Source: Nostocoides sp. HKS02
Lineage (GTDB): Bacteria; Actinomycetota; Actinomycetes; Actinomycetales; Dermatophilaceae
DNA length: 64,000 nucleotides
Direction of reading: 5' to 3'
NCBI RefSeq assembly: GCF_009707485.1
Contig: NZ_CP046121.1
Location: forward strand, 930,001 to 994,000
The translations under genes and the position numbers were made by a program. Positions within the stretch are counted from its first letter, which is position 1. Each line of letters starts with the position of its first letter. The notes under the pieces are model-generated. The model was not told the origin of the DNA. It saw only the letters and a list, made by a program, of their open reading frames with translations, and did not search any database. Of the stretch, positions 57,898 through 64,000 are shown in pieces.

Positions 57898-59016
57898 ATG
57901 ACCACCGCTGGCGCGCCCCAGGACGACGGCGGACACGGCGTGCGGATCGGGCGGGTGGCCGGGATTCCGGTCTTCCTCGCGCCGAGCTGGTTCGTCATCG
58001 CGGTGGTGATCGTCGCGGTGGTGAGCGGCCCCGTGCTCTCGACGCGACCGGCATACGGCATCGGTCTAGGGGTCGCCCAGGCGCTCCTGCTGCTCGTGAG
58101 CGTGCTCGTGCACGAAGGCGCCCACGCGCTCACGGCCAGGGCTTTCGGCATGCCGGTCATCCGGATCGTCGCCACGCTCTGGGGCGGCCACACCTCGTTC
58201 GAGCCCGGGCGGTCCACACCGGGCCGGATGGCGGTCGTGGCGGCGGCCGGACCTGCGGCGAACGCCGTGCTCGCGGGCATCGGGTTCGCCTTGCTGCCGG
58301 CGGTCGACCCCGCGTTCGGCTCGGACGTCGTCGCTCACCTGCTCGAGGGGCTCGTCATCATCAACGGCTCGCTGGCGGTGCTCAACATCCTGCCCGGTAT
58401 GCCGCTCGACGGCGGCCAAGTGGTGGAGTGCCTGGTGTGGAAGGTCACGGGCGACCGCAACCGGGGTGCCGTCGTCGCGGGCTGGTGCGGTCGCGTCGTC
58501 GCCGCGCTGGTGGTCCTGTGGTTCCTCGGGCGCCCGCTGCTCCGCGGCGAGAGCCTGGGCCTGAGCAGCCTCTGGGTCCTGGTCATCGGTTCGGTCCTGT
58601 GGTCCGGCGCCACCGAGTCGATCCGTCGGGGTCAGGCGCTGTCGCTCATCGGGCGGTTCCGCGTCGCTGACGTCATGGAGCGCGCGGTGCCGATGCCCCC
58701 GGGCACCCCGGTCGCCGTGGCGCTGTCGCAGCCCGACGCGGTCGTCACCGTCGACGAGCACGGCGTGCCATGCCTCGTCTTCCCGTCGGCCAGGGACGGT
58801 CGCCCCGAGGGCATCGACCCGCAGGCACCCCTGCTGTCCGCCGTGAGCAGGATCCCGGCCGAGAACGTCGTCGAGGTGCCGCCGGACGCCGACCTCATGG
58901 CCGTGGTGGCCGCCATGCAGGCCACCTCCTTTCCGACGGTGGTCGTGACCTCGCAGGGTCGCCCCTACGGGATCGCCCACTCCCGGCTGGTCAACGAGGT
59001 GCTGAGCCGCAACTAG
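57898..59016 (+). CDS. M50-family site-2 protease with CBS-like C-terminal region
   Basis: A 372-residue intramembrane metalloprotease, Rip3-like. VLVHEGAHALTARAFG gives the HExxH zinc site, and NILPGMPLDGGQVVE is the NxxPxxxLDG motif with the third zinc ligand. About six transmembrane segments are followed by a soluble part with CBS-domain character (ADVMERAVPMPPGTPV, FPTVVVTSQGRPYGI) that may sense nucleotides. It likely cleaves membrane proteins such as anti-sigma factors. Adjacent to trmI with 11 bases between, probably one transcript. Confidence 0.92.
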   Translation: MTTAGAPQDDGGHGVRIGRVAGIPVFLAPSWFVIAVVIVAVVSGPVLSTRPAYGIGLGVAQALLLLVSVLVHEGAHALTARAFGMPVIRIVATLWGGHTSFEPGRSTPGRMAVVAAAGPAANAVLAGIGFALLPAVDPAFGSDVVAHLLEGLVIINGSLAVLNILPGMPLDGGQVVECLVWKVTGDRNRGAVVAGWCGRVVAALVVLWFLGRPLLRGESLGLSSLWVLVIGSVLWSGATESIRRGQALSLIGRFRVADVMERAVPMPPGTPVAVALSQPDAVVTVDEHGVPCLVFPSARDGRPEGIDPQAPLLSAVSRIPAENVVEVPPDADLMAVVAAMQATSFPTVVVTSQGRPYGIAHSRLVNEVLSRN

Positions 59017-59027
59017 ACTCGCGCTCC

Positions 59028-60068
59028 ATGAGTCTCGCCCCCGACCAGCCGTCCTCGCCCCCCGTCGGCGCCGACCTGCGGCGTGGGCCGTTCGGCGTCG
59101 GGGAGCGCGTCCAGCTGACCGACCCGAAGGGTCGGCTGCACACCATCACCCTCGAGGTCGGACGCGAGTTCCACACCCACCGCGGCAGGCTCGCCCACGA
59201 CGACCTCATCGGTGCTCCGGACGGCTCCGTGGTCCGCAACACCGCCGGCATCGAGTACCTCGCCCTCCGGCCGCTGCTGTCGGACTACGTCATGTCCATG
59301 CCCCGCGGTGCCGCCGTCGTCTACCCCAAGGATGCCGGGCAGATCGTCACGATGGCAGACGTCTTCCCGGGCGCGCGGATCGTCGAGGCCGGCGTCGGTT
59401 CGGGGGCCTTGTCGATGAGCCTGCTGCGGGCCGTCGGTGAGCAGGGGCACGTGCATTCCTTCGAGCGACGCGAGGACTTCGCCGAGATCGCGAAGGGCAA
59501 CGCCAGGGCGTTCTTCGGCCAGGACCATCCCGCCTGGCAGGTCACCGTCGGCGATCTGGTCGAGGCGCTGCCGCGCACCGTCGAGCCGGCGTCCGTCGAC
59601 CGCGTCGTCCTCGACATGCTCGCGCCCTGGGAGTGCCTCGACGCCGTCGCCGACGCCTTGCTGCCCGGCGGCGTGCTGATCTGCTACGTCGCGACGGCGA
59701 CCCAGCTCTCGCGCGTCGCCGAGGCCATGCGTGACCACGGCGGCTACACCGAGCCAGAGGCGTGGGAGTCGCTGGTGCGCGGCTGGCACCTCGAGGGGCT
59801 TGCCGTCCGCCCCCAGCACCGGATGCACGGCCACACCGGCTTCCTCATCACCACGCGCCGACTCGCGCCCGGGGTCACACCGCCGCTGCGCAAGCGGCGC
59901 CCGGCGAAGGGCGCCTACACCGAGGACGGCGAGGTCAGCGCCGACAGCACCAGCTTCGGCCAGGAGAGCGACTTCTCAGCCGAAGGCATCGGGGAACGTG
60001 TCCCTTCGGACAAGAAGATCCGACGCGTTCGCCGTACTGTGACTCAAACCTCCATGACCTCGGAGTAG
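59028..60068 (+). CDS. trmI: tRNA (adenine-58-N1)-methyltransferase
   Basis: A 346-residue SAM-dependent enzyme that forms m1A58 in the tRNA T loop. VYPKDAGQIVTMADVFPGARIVEAGVGSGALSMSLLRA contains the tRNA-binding and SAM motifs, and VDRVVLDMLAPWECLDAV the catalytic Asp. A non-conserved Arg/Lys and Ser-rich tail of about 60 residues follows. ATG 59028 (MSLAPDQ). The gene commonly precedes arc in proteasome-bearing actinobacteria. Confidence 0.94.
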   Translation: MSLAPDQPSSPPVGADLRRGPFGVGERVQLTDPKGRLHTITLEVGREFHTHRGRLAHDDLIGAPDGSVVRNTAGIEYLALRPLLSDYVMSMPRGAAVVYPKDAGQIVTMADVFPGARIVEAGVGSGALSMSLLRAVGEQGHVHSFERREDFAEIAKGNARAFFGQDHPAWQVTVGDLVEALPRTVEPASVDRVVLDMLAPWECLDAVADALLPGGVLICYVATATQLSRVAEAMRDHGGYTEPEAWESLVRGWHLEGLAVRPQHRMHGHTGFLITTRRLAPGVTPPLRKRRPAKGAYTEDGEVSADSTSFGQESDFSAEGIGERVPSDKKIRRVRRTVTQTSMTSE

Positions 60069-60140
60069 TTCGGCGTTAGGTTGGGTTATCGGCCGCCCGA
60101 GCGCGGTCGGTGCCAGTCGTTCGCCACCGAGGGAGCCGAC

Positions 60141-61880
60141 ATGACCGACCACCGCAACCCCGCAGATCGCTCCGAGGACCGCCGTCAGGCTGAGCTCCTC
60201 GCCGAGGAAGTGGCGGCCCTGCGCCAGCGGTTGGCCGACGCTCCCGCCCGCTCCCGCGAGCTCGAGACCAGACTCCTGCAGCTGCAGTCCAACCTGGCCA
60301 CCATCTCCTCCCAGAACGAGCGGCTGGTGCGCACCCTCAAGGAGGCGCGCGAGCAGATCGTCACGCTCAAGTCCGAGGTGGACCGCCTGGCGCAGCCGCC
60401 GGCGGCATACGGCATCATCCTCGAGTCCTACGACGACGCGACGGTCGACATCCTCACCGGTGGGCGCAAGATGCACGTGGCAGTCAGCCCCGCCGTCGAT
60501 CCCTCGGAGCTGTCCAGCGGCCGGGAGGTGCGCCTCAACGAGGCGATGAACGTCGTGGCCGCCTGCGGGTACGAGCGGGTCGGCGAGGTCGTCATGATCA
60601 AGGAGATGCTCGGCGACGACCGCATCCTCATCGTCGCCCACGCCGACGAGGAGCGCGTGGTCCGGATGGCCGAGTCGCTCGAGGGCGAGCCGATCCGGGT
60701 CGGCGACGCGCTCATGCTCGAGCCCAGGTCCGGGTTCGTCTACGAGCGCATCCCCAAGGCCGAGGTCGCCGAGCTTGTCCTCGAGGAGGTGCCTGACATC
60801 GACTACGAGGACATCGGTGGCCTCGCCAGCCAGATCGAGGCGATCCGCGATGCCGTCGAGCTGCCGTACCTGCACCCCGACCTCTACCTCGAGCACAAGC
60901 TCAAGCCGCCGAAGGGCGTCCTGCTGTACGGCCCGCCCGGGTGCGGCAAGACCCTCATCGCCAAGGCCGTGGCCTCCTCGCTGGCGAAGAAGGTCGCCGA
61001 GAAGGAGGGCAAGCCGGTCGGGAAGTCGTTCTTCCTCAACATCAAGGGCCCCGAGCTGCTCAACAAGTACGTCGGCGAGACCGAGCGACACATCCGGCTG
61101 ATCTTCCAGCGGGCCCGCGAGAAGGCCTCCGACGGCACGCCGGTCGTGGTGTTCTTCGACGAGATGGACAGCCTGTTCCGCACCCGCGGGTCGGGTGTCT
61201 CCTCGGACGTCGAGACGACCATCGTCCCGCAGCTGCTGTCCGAGATCGACGGCGTCGAGCGGCTCGAGAACGTCATCGTCATCGGGGCGTCGAACCGCGA
61301 GGACATGATCGACCCCGCGATCCTGCGCCCGGGGCGACTCGATGTGAAGATCAAGATCGAGCGGCCCGACGCAGAGAGCGCCCGCGACATCTTCAGCAAG
61401 TACCTCATCGCCGACCTGCCGCTGCACGAGCACGACCTCGCCGAGCACGGCGGCTCGCCCCAGGCCACGGTCGACGCGATGATCACCGCCGCGGTCGAGC
61501 GGATGTACTCCGAGATCGAGGAGAACCGCTTCCTCGAGGTCACCTATGCCAACGGCGACAAGGAGGTCCTCTACTTCAAGGACTTCAACTCGGGCGCGAT
61601 GATCCAGAACATCGTCGACCGCGCCAAGAAGATGGCCATCAAGGACTTCCTGACCGCCGGCCAGCGCGGGATCCGGGTGGACCACCTGCTGGCGAGCTGT
61701 GTCGACGAGTTCAAGGAGAACGAGGACCTGCCGAACACCACCAACCCCGACGACTGGGCGCGCATCTCCGGCAAGAAGGGCGAGCGGATCGTCTACATCC
61801 GCACCCTCATCACCGGCAAGAGCGGCACCGAGCCGGGTCGCTCGATCGACAACGTCGCGAACACGGGCCAGTACCTGTGA
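60141..61880 (+). CDS. arc: Proteasomal AAA+ ATPase ARC/Mpa
   Basis: A 579-residue AAA+ unfoldase that threads Pup-tagged proteins into the 20S proteasome. An N-terminal coiled coil (about 10-85, which binds Pup) is followed by OB folds, then the ATPase with Walker A GPPGCGKT (about 264-271) and Walker B VVFFDEMD (about 336-343). The end GQYL is the proteasome-docking tail, so a 20S proteasome should exist in the genome. ATG 60141 follows GAGGGAGCCGAC. The genes dop, pup and prcBA, usual downstream neighbours, are not here. Confidence 0.96.
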   Translation: MTDHRNPADRSEDRRQAELLAEEVAALRQRLADAPARSRELETRLLQLQSNLATISSQNERLVRTLKEAREQIVTLKSEVDRLAQPPAAYGIILESYDDATVDILTGGRKMHVAVSPAVDPSELSSGREVRLNEAMNVVAACGYERVGEVVMIKEMLGDDRILIVAHADEERVVRMAESLEGEPIRVGDALMLEPRSGFVYERIPKAEVAELVLEEVPDIDYEDIGGLASQIEAIRDAVELPYLHPDLYLEHKLKPPKGVLLYGPPGCGKTLIAKAVASSLAKKVAEKEGKPVGKSFFLNIKGPELLNKYVGETERHIRLIFQRAREKASDGTPVVVFFDEMDSLFRTRGSGVSSDVETTIVPQLLSEIDGVERLENVIVIGASNREDMIDPAILRPGRLDVKIKIERPDAESARDIFSKYLIADLPLHEHDLAEHGGSPQATVDAMITAAVERMYSEIEENRFLEVTYANGDKEVLYFKDFNSGAMIQNIVDRAKKMAIKDFLTAGQRGIRVDHLLASCVDEFKENEDLPNTTNPDDWARISGKKGERIVYIRTLITGKSGTEPGRSIDNVANTGQYL

Positions 61881-61921
61881 GGTAGGTCGCTCCTCGACGG
61901 CAGTGGGTAACTTACTCGGGG

Positions 61922-61934
61922 TAACATAGTGCGC
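61922..61934 (+). promoter_or_regulatory. Candidate leaderless promoter of the hydroxylase-family gene
   Basis: TAACAT (61922-61927) is a fair -10 box, and the ATG at 61935 lies 7 bases after it, so transcription may begin at the start codon. Two direct GGGTAAC-like copies (61905-61911 and 61919-61925) flank a 7-base spacer and could bind a regulator. No good -35 box is seen. Confidence 0.4.
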
Positions 61935-62789
61935 ATGGAGTCCCTGCTGCGCGAGCCGACTCTCCTCGCCGTGCCCTTCTTCGTGCTGTTCATCGGCTTG
62001 GAGCTGCTGTCCCTGCGGCTGCTCGACGATGGTGAGGAGTCGGCCGGCGCGCTGATGGGCTACGAACGCAGGGACGCTCGGGCGAGCCTGTCGATGGGCG
62101 TGGGGTCGGTGGTCGTCAACGTCGTGGTCCGCGCCGCGGCGCTGGTGGCCTACACGGCGTTGTATGCCGTGACGCCACTGCGCCTCGACCCGCACCGGTG
62201 GTGGACCTGGGTCGTCGCCCTGCTGCTGGTCGACCTGCTGTGGTACTCCTACCACCGGTCGAGCCACCGGATCCGGGTGCTCTGGGCGATGCACCAGGCC
62301 CACCACAGCAGCGTCCACTTCAACTACACGACTGCCTTGCGGCAGAAGTGGAACCCCTGGGGCGAGCTGCTGTTCTGGGTGCCGCTGCCGCTGCTGGGGC
62401 TGCCGCCGTGGATGATCTTCTTCGTCTTCTCCCTCAACTTGGTCTACCAGTTCTGGGTGCACACCGAGACCATCCCCAAGCTGTGGCGACCGGTCGAGCT
62501 CGTGTTCAACACCCCCTCGCACCACCGTGTCCACCACGCGAGCGAGCCGCGGTACCTCGACAAGAACTACGCCGGCATCCTCATCGTCTGGGACCGCCTG
62601 TTCGGGACCTTCTGTGAGGAGCAGGAACGCCCGACGTACGGCCTGACGCATCCGGTGACGACCTTCAACCCGTTCCGGCTGCAGTACGGCGAGCTGGCCC
62701 TCATGGTGCGCCAGGTCAGGTCGGCGCGTCGGTGGCGCGACCGGCTCGGGTACCTGTTCGCACCGCCCGGCTGGTCGCCCGAGGCCTGA
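61935..62789 (+). CDS. Fatty acid hydroxylase / sterol desaturase-family membrane protein
   Basis: A 284-residue membrane protein with the eight-histidine di-iron pattern: YHRSSHRI, MHQAHHSS, and SHHRVHHAS, plus HTETIPK. Such enzymes hydroxylate or desaturate lipids or carotenoids with O2. Four hydrophobic segments place the His boxes on the cytoplasmic side. It stands where dop/pup usually follow arc and has its own likely promoter, so it is probably an insertion unrelated to the proteasome. Substrate unknown. Confidence 0.88.
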   Translation: MESLLREPTLLAVPFFVLFIGLELLSLRLLDDGEESAGALMGYERRDARASLSMGVGSVVVNVVVRAAALVAYTALYAVTPLRLDPHRWWTWVVALLLVDLLWYSYHRSSHRIRVLWAMHQAHHSSVHFNYTTALRQKWNPWGELLFWVPLPLLGLPPWMIFFVFSLNLVYQFWVHTETIPKLWRPVELVFNTPSHHRVHHASEPRYLDKNYAGILIVWDRLFGTFCEEQERPTYGLTHPVTTFNPFRLQYGELALMVRQVRSARRWRDRLGYLFAPPGWSPEA

Positions 62790-62797
62790 CGGCCGCC

Positions 62798-62853
62798 GTC
62801 TGAGAACCGCTGTCAGAGAACCGCTGACTGAGAGCCGCTGTCTGAGAACCGCT
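62798..62853 (+). repeat. Four 14-bp tandem repeats after the hydroxylase gene
   Basis: GTCTGAGAACCGCT (62798), GTCAGAGAACCGCT (62812), GACTGAGAGCCGCT (62826), GTCTGAGAACCGCT (62840). Three of four contain TGA. They begin 8 bases after the stop and end at the stop of the minus-strand toxin-like fragment. Confidence 0.85.
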
Positions 62854-62983
62854 ACAGGCCGAGTACCTGCCGCAGGCCCCGGTCCACCTCCCGCATCAGG
62901 TGGGACGGAAGCATCGCTACCGGGTTCGGGTCGAGATCGGTCGTGGTGAGCGTCGCCACGCTGGTCACGTTGACGACGCTGTC
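62852..62983 (-). pseudogene. C-terminal remnant resembling a PemK/MazF-family toxin
   Basis: About 43 codons with good G/C third-position bias: DSVVNVTSVATLTTTDL, then MLPSHLMREVDRGLRQVLGL and a TAG stop. DSVVNVT and a closing LMREVxxGLRxVLGL helix are the end of PemK/MazF-type endoribonucleases. The upstream two thirds, including the catalytic Arg and Ser/Thr region, is absent: the DUF3054 gene starts its 3' end only 17 bases away. No antitoxin was found. A free-standing 36-residue product from a GTG at about 62968 cannot be excluded. Confidence 0.5.
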
Positions 62984-63000
62984 CCGCCTGCGGGGCCGCG

Positions 63001-63414
63001 TCAGCGGCGCGTGCGCTGGCGTGCCTGGCGCTCGGCCCAGGTTCGGAGTCCGTCGGTCGCGAACCGCAGGGTCGCGACGAGGGCCCGCCACCCGAGCAGG
63101 AATGCGCCGAGCACCACGGCCGCGACGAGGGCGAACGACAGCGGCGCGCCGCCGCCGCCCGAGACCACTCGCAGCGCCAGACCGGCTGCCACCGTGAGCA
63201 GCCAGATCGGCGTGGCGTGCACGACCTCGACCGGCCAGTCCCGGCGCACGAGCCACGCTGCGGCCCAGCCCAGGACGAGGCCCACGAGGAACGGCCACGC
63301 CGTGTCGAGGACGCCCAGCACCGTCACGCCCTCGACGTGGCTGGCGCGGCCGATCAGGGCGAAGAGCAGCACGAAACCCGCGTCCACGAGGAACGACGGG
63401 AGGACCCGCCTCAT
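63001..63414 (-). CDS. DUF3054 family membrane protein
   Basis: A 137-residue protein with four transmembrane segments and short basic ends. VDAGFVLLFALIGRASHVEG, DTAWPFLVGLVLGWAAAW and WPVEVVHATPIWLLTVAAG follow the DUF3054 pattern. Function unknown. It overlaps the PRPP synthetase stop by 4 bases (ATGA), so it is the second gene of that transcript. Confidence 0.9.
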   Translation of the reverse strand: MRRVLPSFLVDAGFVLLFALIGRASHVEGVTVLGVLDTAWPFLVGLVLGWAAAWLVRRDWPVEVVHATPIWLLTVAAGLALRVVSGGGGAPLSFALVAAVVLGAFLLGWRALVATLRFATDGLRTWAERQARQRTRR

Positions 63415-64000
63415 CCACGCACCTTGTCGAACAACGTCGCCTGGGGCTGGGCGTGCGTGGGGTCGACCCCGTCGAAGAGGCTGCTCACGGACTCGCCGAC
63501 ATGGATGCGCTGGATCGCCTCGGCAAACAGCTGAGCCACCGACCGCACCCGCAGCTCGGGCCAGCGAGCCGGCGACGGCACGGTGTCGGTCGTGACGACC
63601 TGTCCGATCATGGGGTGGTCGCGCAGTCGCTCGACGGCCTTGCCGGCGAACAGGCCATGCGTGCAGGCGACGTCGGCGCTCGTGCAGCCGAGGTCGGCCA
63701 GCCGGTCGAGCAGCTCGACGATGGACCCGCCCGTGGCGATCTCGTCGTCGAGGATGATCGCGCGTCGGCCGGTCACCTCGCCGACGATCGAGTCGATGAT
63801 GACGCGGTCGTCGGCCAGCCGCTGCTTGGACCCCGCCGCCACGGGCAGGCCGAGCAGGCGAGCGAACTGGGTGGCCGTCTTCGCGTTGCCGAGGTCGGGG
63901 GAGACCACGACGCTGTCGGTGAGGTCGCCGTCCCGGAAGTGGTCGGCCAGGACCCCGATGGCGGTGAGGTGGTCGACCGGTACGGAGAAGAATCCGTGCA
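63411..64000 (-). CDS. prs: Ribose-phosphate pyrophosphokinase (3' part, runs off the right edge)
   Basis: The last 196 codons of PRPP synthetase, which makes PRPP from ribose-5-phosphate and ATP. HGFFSVPVDHLTA and SVVVSPDLGNAKTA hold part of the catalytic region, and RAIILDDEIATGGSI is the PRPP-binding loop. The flag region and N-terminus are outside the window. The sequence diverges somewhat from housekeeping Prs (C-terminus ends with DPTHAQPQATLFDKVRG), so a second paralogue is possible. Translationally coupled to DUF3054. Confidence 0.9.
   Translation of the reverse strand, partial: HGFFSVPVDHLTAIGVLADHFRDGDLTDSVVVSPDLGNAKTATQFARLLGLPVAAGSKQRLADDRVIIDSIVGEVTGRRAIILDDEIATGGSIVELLDRLADLGCTSADVACTHGLFAGKAVERLRDHPMIGQVVTTDTVPSPARWPELRVRSVAQLFAEAIQRIHVGESVSSLFDGVDPTHAQPQATLFDKVRG

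Overview
The window is one contiguous stretch of a very GC-rich chromosome (roughly 70% G+C by eye; third codon positions almost always G or C). Gene content points to a mycothiol-making, F420-using actinomycete with a Pup-proteasome ATPase: mshC, arc/mpa ending in GQYL, two F420-type luciferase-like oxidoreductases, a furA-katG pair, and a cell-wall protein with an LAFTG sorting signal. The mix looks like Micrococcales, possibly Intrasporangiaceae; that placement is inference. No rRNA, CRISPR array, transposase or phage gene was seen. One tRNA (Leu, anticodon GAG) is present.

Layout. 1-7.5 kb: marR-MFS pair with a 19-bp perfect palindrome at the marR start, a PrxQ-type peroxiredoxin, an operon of a Cys-rich mini-protein, alanine dehydrogenase (ald) and ATP-dependent DNA ligase, then a Tat lipoprotein related to polysaccharide deacetylases overlapping a YVTN beta-propeller lipoprotein. 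7.5-15.7 kb: a tight cluster of GTP cyclohydrolase II, RibD-type reductase, multi-pass membrane protein, methyltransferase, GT4 glycosyltransferase, pterin synthase-like protein (frameshifted) and MDR dehydrogenase on the minus strand, with a CDP-alcohol phosphatidyltransferase and a membrane sulfatase-like enzyme diverging from it. This looks like an uncharacterised pathway built on a GTP-derived pyrimidine or pterin. 15.7-19.2 kb: DksA/TraR zinc finger, secreted Asp-box propeller, frameshifted secreted peptidase-like protein. 19.2-29.1 kb: a LacI-controlled sugar locus (lacI, binding protein, two permeases without an ATPase, Gfo/Idh oxidoreductase, secreted glycosidase-like protein, GH130 phosphorylase, AGE epimerase), probably for beta-mannosides or a related glycan. 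29.5-35 kb: large secreted propeller, frameshifted katG and furA with a leaderless-type promoter. 35-41.7 kb: F420-type oxidoreductase, an orphan multi-PAS/GAF histidine kinase, and a striking 652-residue protein with four (C-x3)n cysteine-striped helices.

41.8-64 kb: tRNA-Leu, M20 peptidase, LAFTG surface protein, DUF5703, then the conserved actinobacterial run aldo/keto reductase, F420 oxidoreductase, uppP, histidine phosphatase, DUF3090, SCO1664-like, mshC, PAC2, HAD phosphatase, RecB-like nuclease, metH, M50 protease, trmI and arc. After arc, where dop/pup/prcBA are often found, lie instead a fatty-acid-hydroxylase-family protein, a remnant that looks like the end of a PemK/MazF toxin, a DUF3054 membrane protein and the 3' part of a PRPP synthetase running off the right edge.

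Three window-wide signals stand out. (i) The heptamer GTATGCC/GGCATAC is strongly over-represented on both strands and in several reading frames. (ii) Short 13-14-bp tandem duplications recur in spacers, mostly at stop codons. (iii) Four genes are broken by single-base indels, two of them inside the identical 9-mer CAACAAGCG; together these look more like sequence errors than four independent pseudogenes.
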